Assembly: GCA_026713345.1 (NCBI GenBank)
Contig: JAPOOQ010000259.1
Location: 1-15,648 of the forward strand
Source: Gemmatimonadota bacterium
GTDB taxonomy: Bacteria; Gemmatimonadota; Gemmatimonadetes; Longimicrobiales; Gaopeijiaceae
Length of the DNA: 15,648 bases
Direction: 5' to 3'
Shown here: piece by piece, positions 8,684 to 14,846 of the stretch
Position numbering within the stretch: the stretch's first letter is position 1
How the letters are laid out: the number at the start of each line of letters is the position of its first letter
Translations under genes and position numbers: made by a program
Notes under the pieces: model-generated
Database searches by the model: none
Seen by the model: only the letters and a program-made list of their open reading frames with translations
What the model was told of the DNA's origin: nothing

Positions 8684-10024
8684 ATGTACTACACCGGATC
8701 ACGGAAGACGCCGGACAGAACCGGTCCCGGGGTGTTCACATGGTTGCTGGCGGTCGGCGTTTGCGTGGCCGCGGGCTGCGACGACGAGGCCGGGGCGGCG
8801 GCCGAGGAGGCGGGTGGGACCGCAGTCGCTGTCGCCGCGGATCGCCCGGCGCAACCCCTCGTGACCGACATTCGGGACAGCGCCGGGATCAGAATCGTCG
8901 AGAATGCGCGGCCCGCGGACGATTCGCGCCTTCCATGGCGGATCGGCACCGGACCTTCCGTATCGATCGGCGAGGTTGACGGGGACGAACCCTACGTCCT
9001 GCACCAGTCAAACAACGCGGCCATGCTCCCGGACGGCCGCGTCGTCGTCGCGAACACGGGGACCAACGAGATCCGCCTCTACGACGCGGAGGGTGTTCAT
9101 CAGACCACCTGGGGCGGCACCGGTCGGGGACCGGGCGAGTTCCAGTCGCTCGCTGGCATCGCCCGGTGGCCGGGGGACTCGATCCTGGCCTGGGAAGCGA
9201 TGCAGCGGTCGTCGTCGGGATCCGCCGATCTGTGGCGCGGAGCGGTCTTCGACGCCGTGGGCGACCTGGGCCGTTCGTTCCGCATCGAGTCGGACGATGG
9301 CAACGGCCTGGAACCCCGGGTGGTTCTGGCCGGCGGGGAGATCCTCGGAAGAATGACCACGGGTGGAGCGGACGACGGCTATTGGCGCTATGAGGCCACC
9401 TATTCCCTTCTGGCCCGCGAGGACGCAGCCGAGGTCTCCTTCGGCACCCACCCCGCCCACGAGGGATTCAGCGGGGTATACAACGGTGTGGTGCTGTTCG
9501 TTCCCCACATGGCCTTCAGCCGCGGACTCGAGGAGGCGGCCTGGGAAGGCATGCTCGTGATCGCCCCGAACGATCGGTATGAGCTTCGCGCCTACGGCAT
9601 GTCGGATGGAGCCCTCGCGAAGATCGTGCGCCGGGAGCATTCGAACCGGGCTCCAACCCGGGACGAGGTCGTCGAGGCGATGCACCGTGCGTTCACCGAC
9701 GGCGACCAGCCGGAAGAGGTGATCGAGATGTTCCGTCCCGCCTACGACGAAGCCCCCATCGTGGAGGGCTTGCCGGCGTTTCGGTCGGTCCTTGCCGATC
9801 CCCTGGGTCATCTGTGGGTCCAGGAGTACACACCTCCGGACGTGGACAGGCCCGCGCCCCTGTGGACGGTGTTCGATCCGGACGGCCGGGCGCTCGGGTT
9901 CGTCGAGACGCCGGCCGGGCTGTCGGTCTTCGAGATCGGAGCGGACTATCTGCTGGGCCGTGCGACGGACGAAATGGGAATCGAGAGGATCCAGGTGTGG
10001 GCGTTGGAGCGGGCCGGGGGGTAG
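8684..10024 (+). CDS. Six-bladed beta-propeller lipoprotein
   Basis: The 446-residue protein starts at ATG 8684 with GGAG seven bases upstream. The N-terminal stretch FTWLLAVGVCVAAGC ends in a lipobox-like AAGC with C32, so it is probably a lipoprotein. A low-complexity Ala/Glu linker leads into a propeller: DSAGIRIVENA, then repeats of the NHL/six-bladed type such as MLPDGRVVVANTGTNEIRLYDAEG and GRGPGEFQSLAGIARWPGD, and later DPLGHLWVQEYTPPD. These exported propellers are numerous in Gemmatimonadota and related groups; their ligands are generally unknown. The C-terminus ends GIERIQVWALE, a final blade strand. It is followed after 66 bases by another exported protein with propeller-like strands in the same reading frame, suggesting an operon of related genes. 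Confidence 0.82.
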   Translation: MYYTGSRKTPDRTGPGVFTWLLAVGVCVAAGCDDEAGAAAEEAGGTAVAVAADRPAQPLVTDIRDSAGIRIVENARPADDSRLPWRIGTGPSVSIGEVDGDEPYVLHQSNNAAMLPDGRVVVANTGTNEIRLYDAEGVHQTTWGGTGRGPGEFQSLAGIARWPGDSILAWEAMQRSSSGSADLWRGAVFDAVGDLGRSFRIESDDGNGLEPRVVLAGGEILGRMTTGGADDGYWRYEATYSLLAREDAAEVSFGTHPAHEGFSGVYNGVVLFVPHMAFSRGLEEAAWEGMLVIAPNDRYELRAYGMSDGALAKIVRREHSNRAPTRDEVVEAMHRAFTDGDQPEEVIEMFRPAYDEAPIVEGLPAFRSVLADPLGHLWVQEYTPPDVDRPAPLWTVFDPDGRALGFVETPAGLSVFEIGADYLLGRATDEMGIERIQVWALERAGG

Positions 10025-10090
10025 GTTCAATTCAAGGGGCCGCAATGCAGGTGCAAGGTCCTGGGACCACCTCTGCAAGGAAGGCACACC

Positions 10091-11476
10091 CTGGACTCCC
10101 ACAGCCGCCGGTCGTTTTCACTGACATTGTCCTTCACTGCCCTGGCATTGGCCCTGGCCGTGGCCCTTATTCCGGCTGGTGCGCACGCGCAGGAGATCAT
10201 CGACCTGCCGGGTGAAGACCGGCTGCTCGAGGTCGAGACGGAACAAGTGTTCATCGGGCAGCTCAACACCAACGGATGGCGAACCCTGGGTCCTGCGACC
10301 CGGTTCCTGCGTTGGATCCGCCGGTCCGCCGACACAAGCGGGGGCGCCCGGGCTACGCTCATGACGCGGATCGCATTCGACGCACAGGGACGCCTGCACA
10401 TCCTCGATCCCGGGGCGCTGGATCCCCGACGCTGGCGGATCTTCGTGGTGGATCCGGAAGGAGACGTCGTACGTGAATACGAGGCGGGCGAGGGCGACGC
10501 GCAGGCGGCGCTGTTTTCTTCCAGACCTGCCGAGTTTGTCGTCGCGTCGGACGGCAGGACGGTCGTCGCCGACCGGCTCAAGAGTGTCGTGCGCACATAC
10601 TCGCCGGAGGGGGCGCTGGAGCGCGAGATGAGTTTTGCCCCCGCGGACATCTTCGAGGGGTCTACGGCTCCCAATTCCTCGCGCCGTACGACCGAAGCCG
10701 TACTCACCGTCCGCGACGCTGCCGGTGAGCGGACTATTGAGCGGATCCTGCTCGCCGGACGGAGTATTGAGAGGCATCCGGTGGCCAGCGTGTGGCGCGC
10801 TCCGGAGGAGGAGGAGGGAGCAAGCGCCGGGGTCGCTTTCAGCTTGGACAGGGACACCGCGGATAGCGACTCCGACTGGCAGTACCGGCCGGCGGTCCCA
10901 CCGATCCAGCGTTTCGTTCCGACGTTGCGCTACGACGTGTTTGCCAGCGGCGGGATTGCGTTCGTCGACTCGTCCACGTATGCGGTGAAGCTGATGGGCA
11001 CCGATGGGCAAGTGAGCCGCATTCTGCGACGGCCGCTACGGCCGAGGCCGGTCACCGAAGAGGTGCGATTGGCGGAGATGGAGCGGCTTCGTGAAGTTGC
11101 CCAATCACGCGTCGAAAGCCTGCGCGACATGACCGATCCGGACGATTTCCGGAGGGTGCTGACGGAGGCCATCGAAGAGGCGTACTTCTACCCGGAAATA
11201 TCCCCAATCCTGAGCCTGAGAACGACTTGGGAGGGCAGCCTCTGGGTGCGGCGCAGCGGTGAAGAGCCCGGAGGACCGGGCGGCCCGATCGATGTCCTCT
11301 CCCCCGACGGCCAGTACCTCGGCACGTTCGATCCCGAGGAGCTCGGTGACCTGGGGAGCCGCCTGATTTCGGGCCAGGTCGCGTTCGGTCCGGATGGCCT
11401 GGTCGCCTACGTCGAGCCCGGCTGGCAGGAGTCCCTTTACGTGGTGGTGAAGCGGTTGCCGGAAGAGGTGCGCTGA
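10091..11476 (+). CDS. Secreted beta-propeller-like protein with probable CTG start
   Basis: I place the start at CTG 10091 (461 residues). AAGGAAGG (10077-10084) lies six bases upstream, and this start gives a full signal peptide, MDSHSRRSFSLTLSFTALAL, with charged n-region and cleavage after AHA at residue 33. The next usual start, TTG 10127, has no ribosome site and would leave the signal without its basic residues. The mature part has propeller-type strands: RIAFDAQGRLHILDP, WRIFVVDPEGDVVREYEAG, PAEFVVASDGRTVVADRL, LRTTWEGSLWVRRSGEEPG and IDVLSPDGQYLGTFDPEEL. A charged helical insert, MERLREVAQSRVESLRDM, lies near residues 330-350. It is probably related to the upstream propeller and shares an operon with it. 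No enzymatic motif is seen. Confidence 0.78.
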   Translation: MDSHSRRSFSLTLSFTALALALAVALIPAGAHAQEIIDLPGEDRLLEVETEQVFIGQLNTNGWRTLGPATRFLRWIRRSADTSGGARATLMTRIAFDAQGRLHILDPGALDPRRWRIFVVDPEGDVVREYEAGEGDAQAALFSSRPAEFVVASDGRTVVADRLKSVVRTYSPEGALEREMSFAPADIFEGSTAPNSSRRTTEAVLTVRDAAGERTIERILLAGRSIERHPVASVWRAPEEEEGASAGVAFSLDRDTADSDSDWQYRPAVPPIQRFVPTLRYDVFASGGIAFVDSSTYAVKLMGTDGQVSRILRRPLRPRPVTEEVRLAEMERLREVAQSRVESLRDMTDPDDFRRVLTEAIEEAYFYPEISPILSLRTTWEGSLWVRRSGEEPGGPGGPIDVLSPDGQYLGTFDPEELGDLGSRLISGQVAFGPDGLVAYVEPGWQESLYVVVKRLPEEVR

Positions 11477-11484
11477 GGGGGGTG

Positions 11485-11503
11485 GGGCAGTTCACGACTG
11501 CTC
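11485..11503. terminator. Possible weak bidirectional hairpin between convergent genes
   Basis: GGGCAGT and ACTGCTC can pair around the loop TCACG (seven pairs, one of them G-U) in the short gap between the converging propeller and PIN-toxin genes. No T-run follows on either side, so intrinsic termination is uncertain. Confidence 0.25.
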
Positions 11504-11894
11504 ACCGGTTCATGATGGGAATGCCGTGAAACGGCGACATCTCCAGCAAGTGGCGATCCCCTGTCACCAGACACCCCGCCTCTCCGAGCAGCGCCGTTTC
11601 CAGCACCTTGTCGTCATCGGGATCGCGGCACCCCAGCTTGGCCCCTGCAATTGACACCCACTCGGAGACGGCCTCCAGCTGCGCGAGGTAGAGCGCCCTT
11701 CCTTCCCAACCGACGTAGGCGTCGAACTTCGAGTTGAGGAGCCGGGAGCGCAGTTCGCCGAAGGTCTCATGGGAGAAGAGAAGGATGCGATTTTCCGCCC
11801 GGGCCGCGTCGACTACGGCGCGCGGTGAGCCGCCGGGAGAGAGCGCCGCACTGATCAGCACATTGGTGTCAAGGACGAGCCGTTCAGCTTTCAT
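11502..11894 (-). CDS. PIN-domain toxin of a type II toxin-antitoxin pair
   Basis: This 130-residue protein has a complete PIN nuclease core of the COG1569 type: VLDTNVLISAAL near the N-terminus (D9, N11), ETFGEL (E43 or E47), CRDPDDDKVLETAL (D91, D93-D95) and VTGDRHLL (D113). These acidic residues bind Mg2+/Mn2+ for RNA cleavage in the family, so it appears intact. Its ATG overlaps the end of the antitoxin gene by 11 bases, the classic antitoxin-first order. It should be a ribonuclease that slows growth when free of antitoxin; RNA targets are unknown. Confidence 0.9.
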   Translation of the reverse strand: MKAERLVLDTNVLISAALSPGGSPRAVVDAARAENRILLFSHETFGELRSRLLNSKFDAYVGWEGRALYLAQLEAVSEWVSIAGAKLGCRDPDDDKVLETALLGEAGCLVTGDRHLLEMSPFHGIPIMNR

Positions 11895-12135
11895 CGGCCA
11901 GGAGCGATTCCAGCACAGCGTCGGTCAGGCCCCCCGCGGCGGCCTCCTGACCGAGGCGGTCCATGGTCGCCGTCAGCCTCTCCCAAGCGGCGCCCCGGAG
12001 TCGCTCGAACTGCTGCACGGACATCACCACCCCCACCGGCCTCCCGTTCCGGGTTACGCGAACCGGTCCCTGCTGAGCGGATTCGAGCAGTTGTCCGAAC
12101 CGGTTCTTCGCGTCCTTGGCAGCAATCTCTTTCAT
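11884..12135 (-). CDS. Phd/YefM-family antitoxin
   Basis: From ATG 12135 the protein is 83 residues. It starts MKEIAAKDAKNRFGQLLESA and continues GPVRVTRNGRPVGVVMSVQQFERL, the typical DNA-binding fold of Phd/YefM antitoxins. The C-terminal helix, LTDAVLESLLADES, would wrap the PIN toxin. Two further in-frame ATGs lie upstream, at 12144 and 12171. I favour 12135 because it matches the family N-terminus and sits one base beyond the transcription start predicted from the promoter at 12143-12171, which would give a leaderless mRNA; no ribosome site precedes any candidate. The gene overlaps the toxin by 11 bases and is probably self-repressed through the palindrome at 12141-12158. Confidence 0.88.
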   Translation of the reverse strand: MKEIAAKDAKNRFGQLLESAQQGPVRVTRNGRPVGVVMSVQQFERLRGAAWERLTATMDRLGQEAAAGGLTDAVLESLLADES

Positions 12136-12140
12136 GGAGG

Positions 12141-12158
12141 CCATAATAGCTATTATGG
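12141..12158. promoter_or_regulatory. Perfect 18-bp palindrome, likely operator of the Phd/PIN operon
   Basis: CCATAATAGCTATTATGG is a perfect inverted repeat immediately upstream of the antitoxin start and over its -10 box. Phd/YefM antitoxins repress their operon by binding such palindromes. An AT-rich perfect palindrome in GC-rich DNA is unlikely to be accidental. Confidence 0.72.
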
Positions 12159-12171
12159 ACCTTTTGGGCAA
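12143..12171 (-). promoter_or_regulatory. Predicted promoter of the antitoxin-toxin operon
   Basis: On the minus strand TTGCCC (12171-12166) and TATTAT (12148-12143) are spaced by 17 bases. The -10 matches five of six consensus positions and lies inside the palindrome. A start site about seven bases on, near 12136, falls next to ATG 12135, so the transcript would have almost no leader. Confidence 0.5.
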
Positions 12172-12203
12172 TGATGGGCCGGGGGCTGCGTGCTTGCTGG
12201 CGT

Positions 12204-12233
12204 TTGCCGGAACCCAAATCCGAATAGTATCAT
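12204..12233 (+). promoter_or_regulatory. Predicted promoter of the RHH-MNT/HEPN operon
   Basis: TTGCCG (12204-12209) and TATCAT (12228-12233, five of six -10 matches) are spaced by 18 bases. A start about seven bases downstream coincides with the A of ATG 12240. No ribosome site precedes that ATG, which agrees with a leaderless message. Confidence 0.45.
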
Positions 12234-12255
12234 GTTGGCATGCCCAATGATACTA
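12225..12255. promoter_or_regulatory. Inverted repeat spanning the RHH-MNT start codon, likely autoregulatory operator
   Basis: Nine-base perfect arms TAGTATCAT (12225-12233) and ATGATACTA (12247-12255) flank 13 bases that contain the ATG at 12240. The left arm includes the predicted -10 box. The first gene of the operon has an N-terminal ribbon-helix-helix domain, a fold that normally binds short palindromes, so self-repression is the natural reading (inference). Confidence 0.65.
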
Positions 12256-12824
12256 CGCACGACCGGCGCCAGCGGCCGCCTTCCGGTCGCTTCGTTGTCC
12301 GTATCGATCCGGCCCTGCACGCTTCCCTCCGGGCAAGGGCGCGGGCCGAGGACATTTCGCTCAATCGCTACTGCGCCCGCGAACTGGAATCGCCGGGCAG
12401 CGAGCTGCCGCCCCCCGCCGCCGAGGCGGTTGGCCGCGCGCATTCGATCCTGGGCGAGTCGTTGTTGGGGGTCGTCGTCTTCGGCTCGTGGGCCCGCGGG
12501 GAGCCGTCGTGGGAGTCCGACCTGGACATCCTGCTGATCGCCGACGACCAGGTGCCGATTTCCAGGGGCCTGTACCGGCAGTGGGACGGCGGGCCGCCGC
12601 TGGAGTGGGACGGGCACGCGGTCGAGCCCCACTTTGTCCACCTGCTGACGGACGGTGAGACGCCTTCCGGTCTGTGGGCCGAAGTGGCCATGGACGGCCT
12701 CGTCCTCTTCGAGCGGCGACTTGCGGTTTCGCGCACGCTGGCCGGCGTCAGGCGCCGGATTCTCGAAGAGCGGGTCTCGCACAGGGTCGTGCACGGGAAC
12801 CCCTACTGGGTGCGGGAGTCATGA
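12240..12824 (+). CDS. Ribbon-helix-helix domain fused to MNT nucleotidyltransferase (antitoxin-type)
   Basis: The 194-residue protein has two domains. Residues 16-51 (GRFVVRIDPALHASLRARAR, then DISLNRYCARELE) match the ribbon-helix-helix DNA-binding fold seen at the end of HicB-type antitoxins. After a proline/alanine linker, residues 66-160 are a minimal nucleotidyltransferase with the full signature GS-x10-DxD: FGSWARGEPSWESDLDILLI, with G82, S83, D94 and D96. MNT proteins pair with HEPN proteins, and in the MntA/HepT type they AMPylate the toxin. The next gene is indeed a HEPN protein, overlapping by ATGA at 12821-12824. The fusion would make this one protein both operon repressor and modifying antitoxin. 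It is divergent from the Phd/PIN operon across about 104 bases. Confidence 0.85.
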   Translation: MPNDTTHDRRQRPPSGRFVVRIDPALHASLRARARAEDISLNRYCARELESPGSELPPPAAEAVGRAHSILGESLLGVVVFGSWARGEPSWESDLDILLIADDQVPISRGLYRQWDGGPPLEWDGHAVEPHFVHLLTDGETPSGLWAEVAMDGLVLFERRLAVSRTLAGVRRRILEERVSHRVVHGNPYWVRES

Positions 12825-13228
12825 AGAACACGGGGCTGGCCCGGGACTACCTCCGTCGCGCAAGGGTGCGCGTGCGGGCGCTGGACGTGCTCTTCGATGG
12901 CGAGAGCTGGGCCGACGTGGTGCGCGAATCGCAGGAGATCGTCGAGCTGTCCCTGAAGGGGTTGCTGCGCTCCTGCGGGATCGATCCCCCCCGGATTCAC
13001 GATGTCTCGGGGATCCTGCTGGCGGAGAGGGACCGGCTGCCGGCCGAGCTGCTGTGCGAGGTGGAGTGGCTGGCCGAGACCTCGCGGCACCTCCGGCGAG
13101 ACCGCGAACTGGCGTTCTACGGGGCCGAGGACCTGACGCCTTCGGGGTTCTACTCGCGGGCCGACGCCGAGGGGGCGCGGGACAGTGCGCGCCGCGTGGT
13201 GGAGGTGGTGGGGCCGTGGGTGGGGTGA
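12821..13228 (+). CDS. HEPN-domain protein, partner of the MNT nucleotidyltransferase
   Basis: I chose ATG 12821 (135 residues) because it overlaps the MNT stop as ATGA and the protein then begins MKNTGLARDYLRRARVRVRA, as HEPN proteins do; the frame extends further upstream only as a shadow of the MNT gene. The helical bundle shows the COG1895-like pattern: ESQEIVELSLKGLLRSCGID, PPRIHDVSGILL (H60), and a C-terminal FYSRADAEGARDSARRVVEV. The RX4-6H ribonuclease motif of HepT-type toxins is not visible; R50 and H60 are nine residues apart. It may therefore be a non-nuclease nucleotide-binding HEPN, or act by another mechanism. The pairing with the MNT protein is strong; toxicity is not established by sequence. 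Confidence 0.85.
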   Translation: MKNTGLARDYLRRARVRVRALDVLFDGESWADVVRESQEIVELSLKGLLRSCGIDPPRIHDVSGILLAERDRLPAELLCEVEWLAETSRHLRRDRELAFYGAEDLTPSGFYSRADAEGARDSARRVVEVVGPWVG

Positions 13229-13244
13229 ACCGGCCCCATCTCCG

Positions 13245-13595
13245 CTACCGCGTCAACATCCGGCCGAGCGGCCGCCCGCCCAGCAGATGCATGTGAAGGT
13301 GGTAGATCTCCTGCCCGCCGTGATCCCGGCAGTTGATCATGACGCGGTAGCCGTTGCGCGCGACTCCCTCGTCGGCGGCGAGATCCGCGGCGACCCGCAG
13401 CATCCTGCCCAGCACGGCTTCGTCGTCGGCCGAGACGTCCGCGAGGGTGGGGATTGCGCGATTGGGGACGATCAGGATGTGGGTGGGCGCGAGCGGCTGG
13501 ATGTCCCGGAAGGCGGTCACGAGATCATCCTGGTGCACGATGTCGGCGGGGATCTCGCCGCGAACGATCCTGGAAAAGATGGTGTCTTCGGGCAT
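13245..13595 (-). CDS. hinT: HIT-family (histidine triad) nucleotide hydrolase, HinT-like
   Basis: This 116-residue protein has the usual Hint length and order: MPEDTIFSRIVRGEIPADIV at the N-terminus, AFRDIQPLAPTHILIVP at 29-44, and the histidine triad HLHMHLLGGRPLG with H99, H101 and H103, preceded by GGQEIYH. The family cleaves adenosine phosphoramidates and related aminoacyl-adenylates in the cytoplasm, and all active-site histidines are present. It converges with the HEPN gene (16-base gap) and is followed upstream by a 98-base gap without recognisable features. A housekeeping role is likely, unrelated to its neighbours. Confidence 0.9.
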   Translation of the reverse strand: MPEDTIFSRIVRGEIPADIVHQDDLVTAFRDIQPLAPTHILIVPNRAIPTLADVSADDEAVLGRMLRVAADLAADEGVARNGYRVMINCRDHGGQEIYHLHMHLLGGRPLGRMLTR

Positions 13596-13693
13596 GGCGG
13601 ACGGGGGTTGGGGAGATGGGGACGACGGGCGGGGTGTGGGTGAAATGGTAGCATCCCACGGGCGACCCGGGCGAGGGGGGTCCCATTCACGCC

Positions 13694-14737
13694 CTACCGC
13701 TCGTACCGACTCTCCATCGCGTCCCGCCGCTGCCTGTAGCTCGCGTACCGCTGGCGCGATCCGCCTCCGGCCCGCCGGCTATCCGCATCCGCGAACGCGG
13801 TCAGGTGCACGACCGTGCCATCGGCGACGAGCGCGCCCGCCACCACCCCGTCGCCGACCACGCCGACGTCCCGGCCGAGGCCGACCGCAGGATGGTCGTC
13901 GATGGACCCGGCGAGGATCCGCTGGATGAAGGAGGGCGCGTCGCCGTCGGGTGATCCGTCGTCTTGCCGCCCCCTCCGCCCCAGCACGTCGATCGCGTAG
14001 CTTCGCACGAGCTTGGGCAGGAAGGCCGCGAGGGTCGCCGGCCGGTCGAAGAGGTCGAGACCGCAGCGCCGGCCGCCGGCGATGAAGACGGCGCCCACCT
14101 GGTCCGGGGCGGCGGTCACGACGCCGACATAGTCTTCCAGCGTCTCCCGGTGGCGCTCGAACATCGCGCTCATCGCACTTGTAGGGGACTCGGCGTGGAG
14201 TGCCGCGGCCTCCTCCGCGATCGAATCCCACACCTGTCCCTGGTCCGACCTCCGGCTGCCGCTGCTGCGGATCGACTGGCGCACACTCCCAAGCTTCTCG
14301 GCCCGACCGCGCGCGTTCTGGACCCGGTCCGTCACCCCGAAGTCGCGTTTGCTGTACGACCAGCGGCCCGCCTCGACGCACGACACGGGGATGGTCGTGG
14401 TGCCCTTGGCCGGGATCAGCATGGTAAGGTTGGCGACCCGGTTCTGCTTGGCGCCGACGAGCTCCTCCCCGTCGACGATGAGCACCGGACGGTCGGCGCG
14501 GTTCTCCACCGCTAGCTCAGGCACGCTGCCGCCCTCCGAGACTTCGCGGATGGTGACGAGTTCCCGCCGCAGCGCCTCTTCGAGGAGCATGTAGCGCAGC
14601 GAACTGGCTAGGCCGGTAGTCAGGGGGAAGACGGTCAACCCCCGGTGGGTGGCCGGTTCACCGAGCTTCAGGTTGTCGATCGTGGTCCGGAGGTGGTTCG
14701 TGGCCCCGCCGGGTTCGGAAGTCGTGGTGTGTTCCAA
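13694..14737 (-). CDS. ARPP-1/DUF6569-family protein
   Basis: I choose TTG 14737 (347 residues) because AGGAGG (14750-14745) lies seven bases before it. An upstream in-frame ATG at 14818 would add 27 residues, start inside the putative control region and lack a ribosome site. The protein begins MEHTTTSEPGGATNHLRTTI. The conserved core is PVLIVDGEELVGAKQNR (84-100), then TTIPVSCVEAGRW (114-126), plus GAVFIAGGRRCGLDLFD (215-231) and the C-terminal GTVVHLTAFADAD. These match the ARPP-1 domain, named for association with ADP-ribosyl-glycohydrolase and rhodanese-phosphatase proteins in predicted conflict or stress systems; its biochemistry is unknown to me. No membrane segment or signal is seen, so it is probably cytoplasmic. 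It is divergent from a MerR regulator that may control it. Confidence 0.8.
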   Translation of the reverse strand: MEHTTTSEPGGATNHLRTTIDNLKLGEPATHRGLTVFPLTTGLASSLRYMLLEEALRRELVTIREVSEGGSVPELAVENRADRPVLIVDGEELVGAKQNRVANLTMLIPAKGTTTIPVSCVEAGRWSYSKRDFGVTDRVQNARGRAEKLGSVRQSIRSSGSRRSDQGQVWDSIAEEAAALHAESPTSAMSAMFERHRETLEDYVGVVTAAPDQVGAVFIAGGRRCGLDLFDRPATLAAFLPKLVRSYAIDVLGRRGRQDDGSPDGDAPSFIQRILAGSIDDHPAVGLGRDVGVVGDGVVAGALVADGTVVHLTAFADADSRRAGGGSRQRYASYRQRRDAMESRYER

Positions 14738-14760
14738 TTTGGTGCCTCCTGTTATGTTGT

Positions 14761-14826
14761 CAGTAGTGACCAGTACTGAACAGTAGCGGGTATTCGACAG
14801 TAAGTCAACACTAGTCACCAGTGAAC
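14761..14826. repeat. Helically phased CAGTA repeats between ARPP-1 and merR-like genes, probable operator region
   Basis: CAGTA starts at 14761, 14771 and 14781, exactly 10 bases apart, and again at 14798. CAGTACTG (14771-14778) is a perfect palindrome. Related pieces GTGACCAGT (14767-14775) and GTCACCAGTG (14814-14823) flank the set. Sites repeated on one DNA face next to a regulator gene suggest binding of the MerR-family protein (inference). Confidence 0.55.
14780..14808 (-). promoter_or_regulatory. Predicted promoter of the ARPP-1 gene
   Basis: On the minus strand TTGACT (14808-14803) and TACTGT (14785-14780) are spaced by 17 bases. The -35 matches five of six positions; the -10 is weaker. 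It overlaps the CAGTA repeats and would give a leader of about 35 bases. A 17-base spacer differs from the 19-20 bases usual for MerR-activated promoters. Confidence 0.4.
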
Positions 14827-14846
14827 GACAGCAGAGGACAACGAGA

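Noticed and set aside
9008..10102. Minus-strand frame of about 364 codons antisense to the first propeller gene
   Set aside because: Composition is Arg/His/Pro biased with no motifs; the plus gene has a promoter, ribosome site and lipobox.
12674..12820. Longer N-terminus for the HEPN gene starting at 12674
   Set aside because: The added 49 residues only mirror the MNT gene in another frame; ATG 12821 overlaps the MNT stop and matches HEPN starts.
14757..14789. MerR-type long-spacer promoter on the plus strand for the regulator (TTGTCA as -35)
   Set aside because: No acceptable -10 at 17-20 bases was found.
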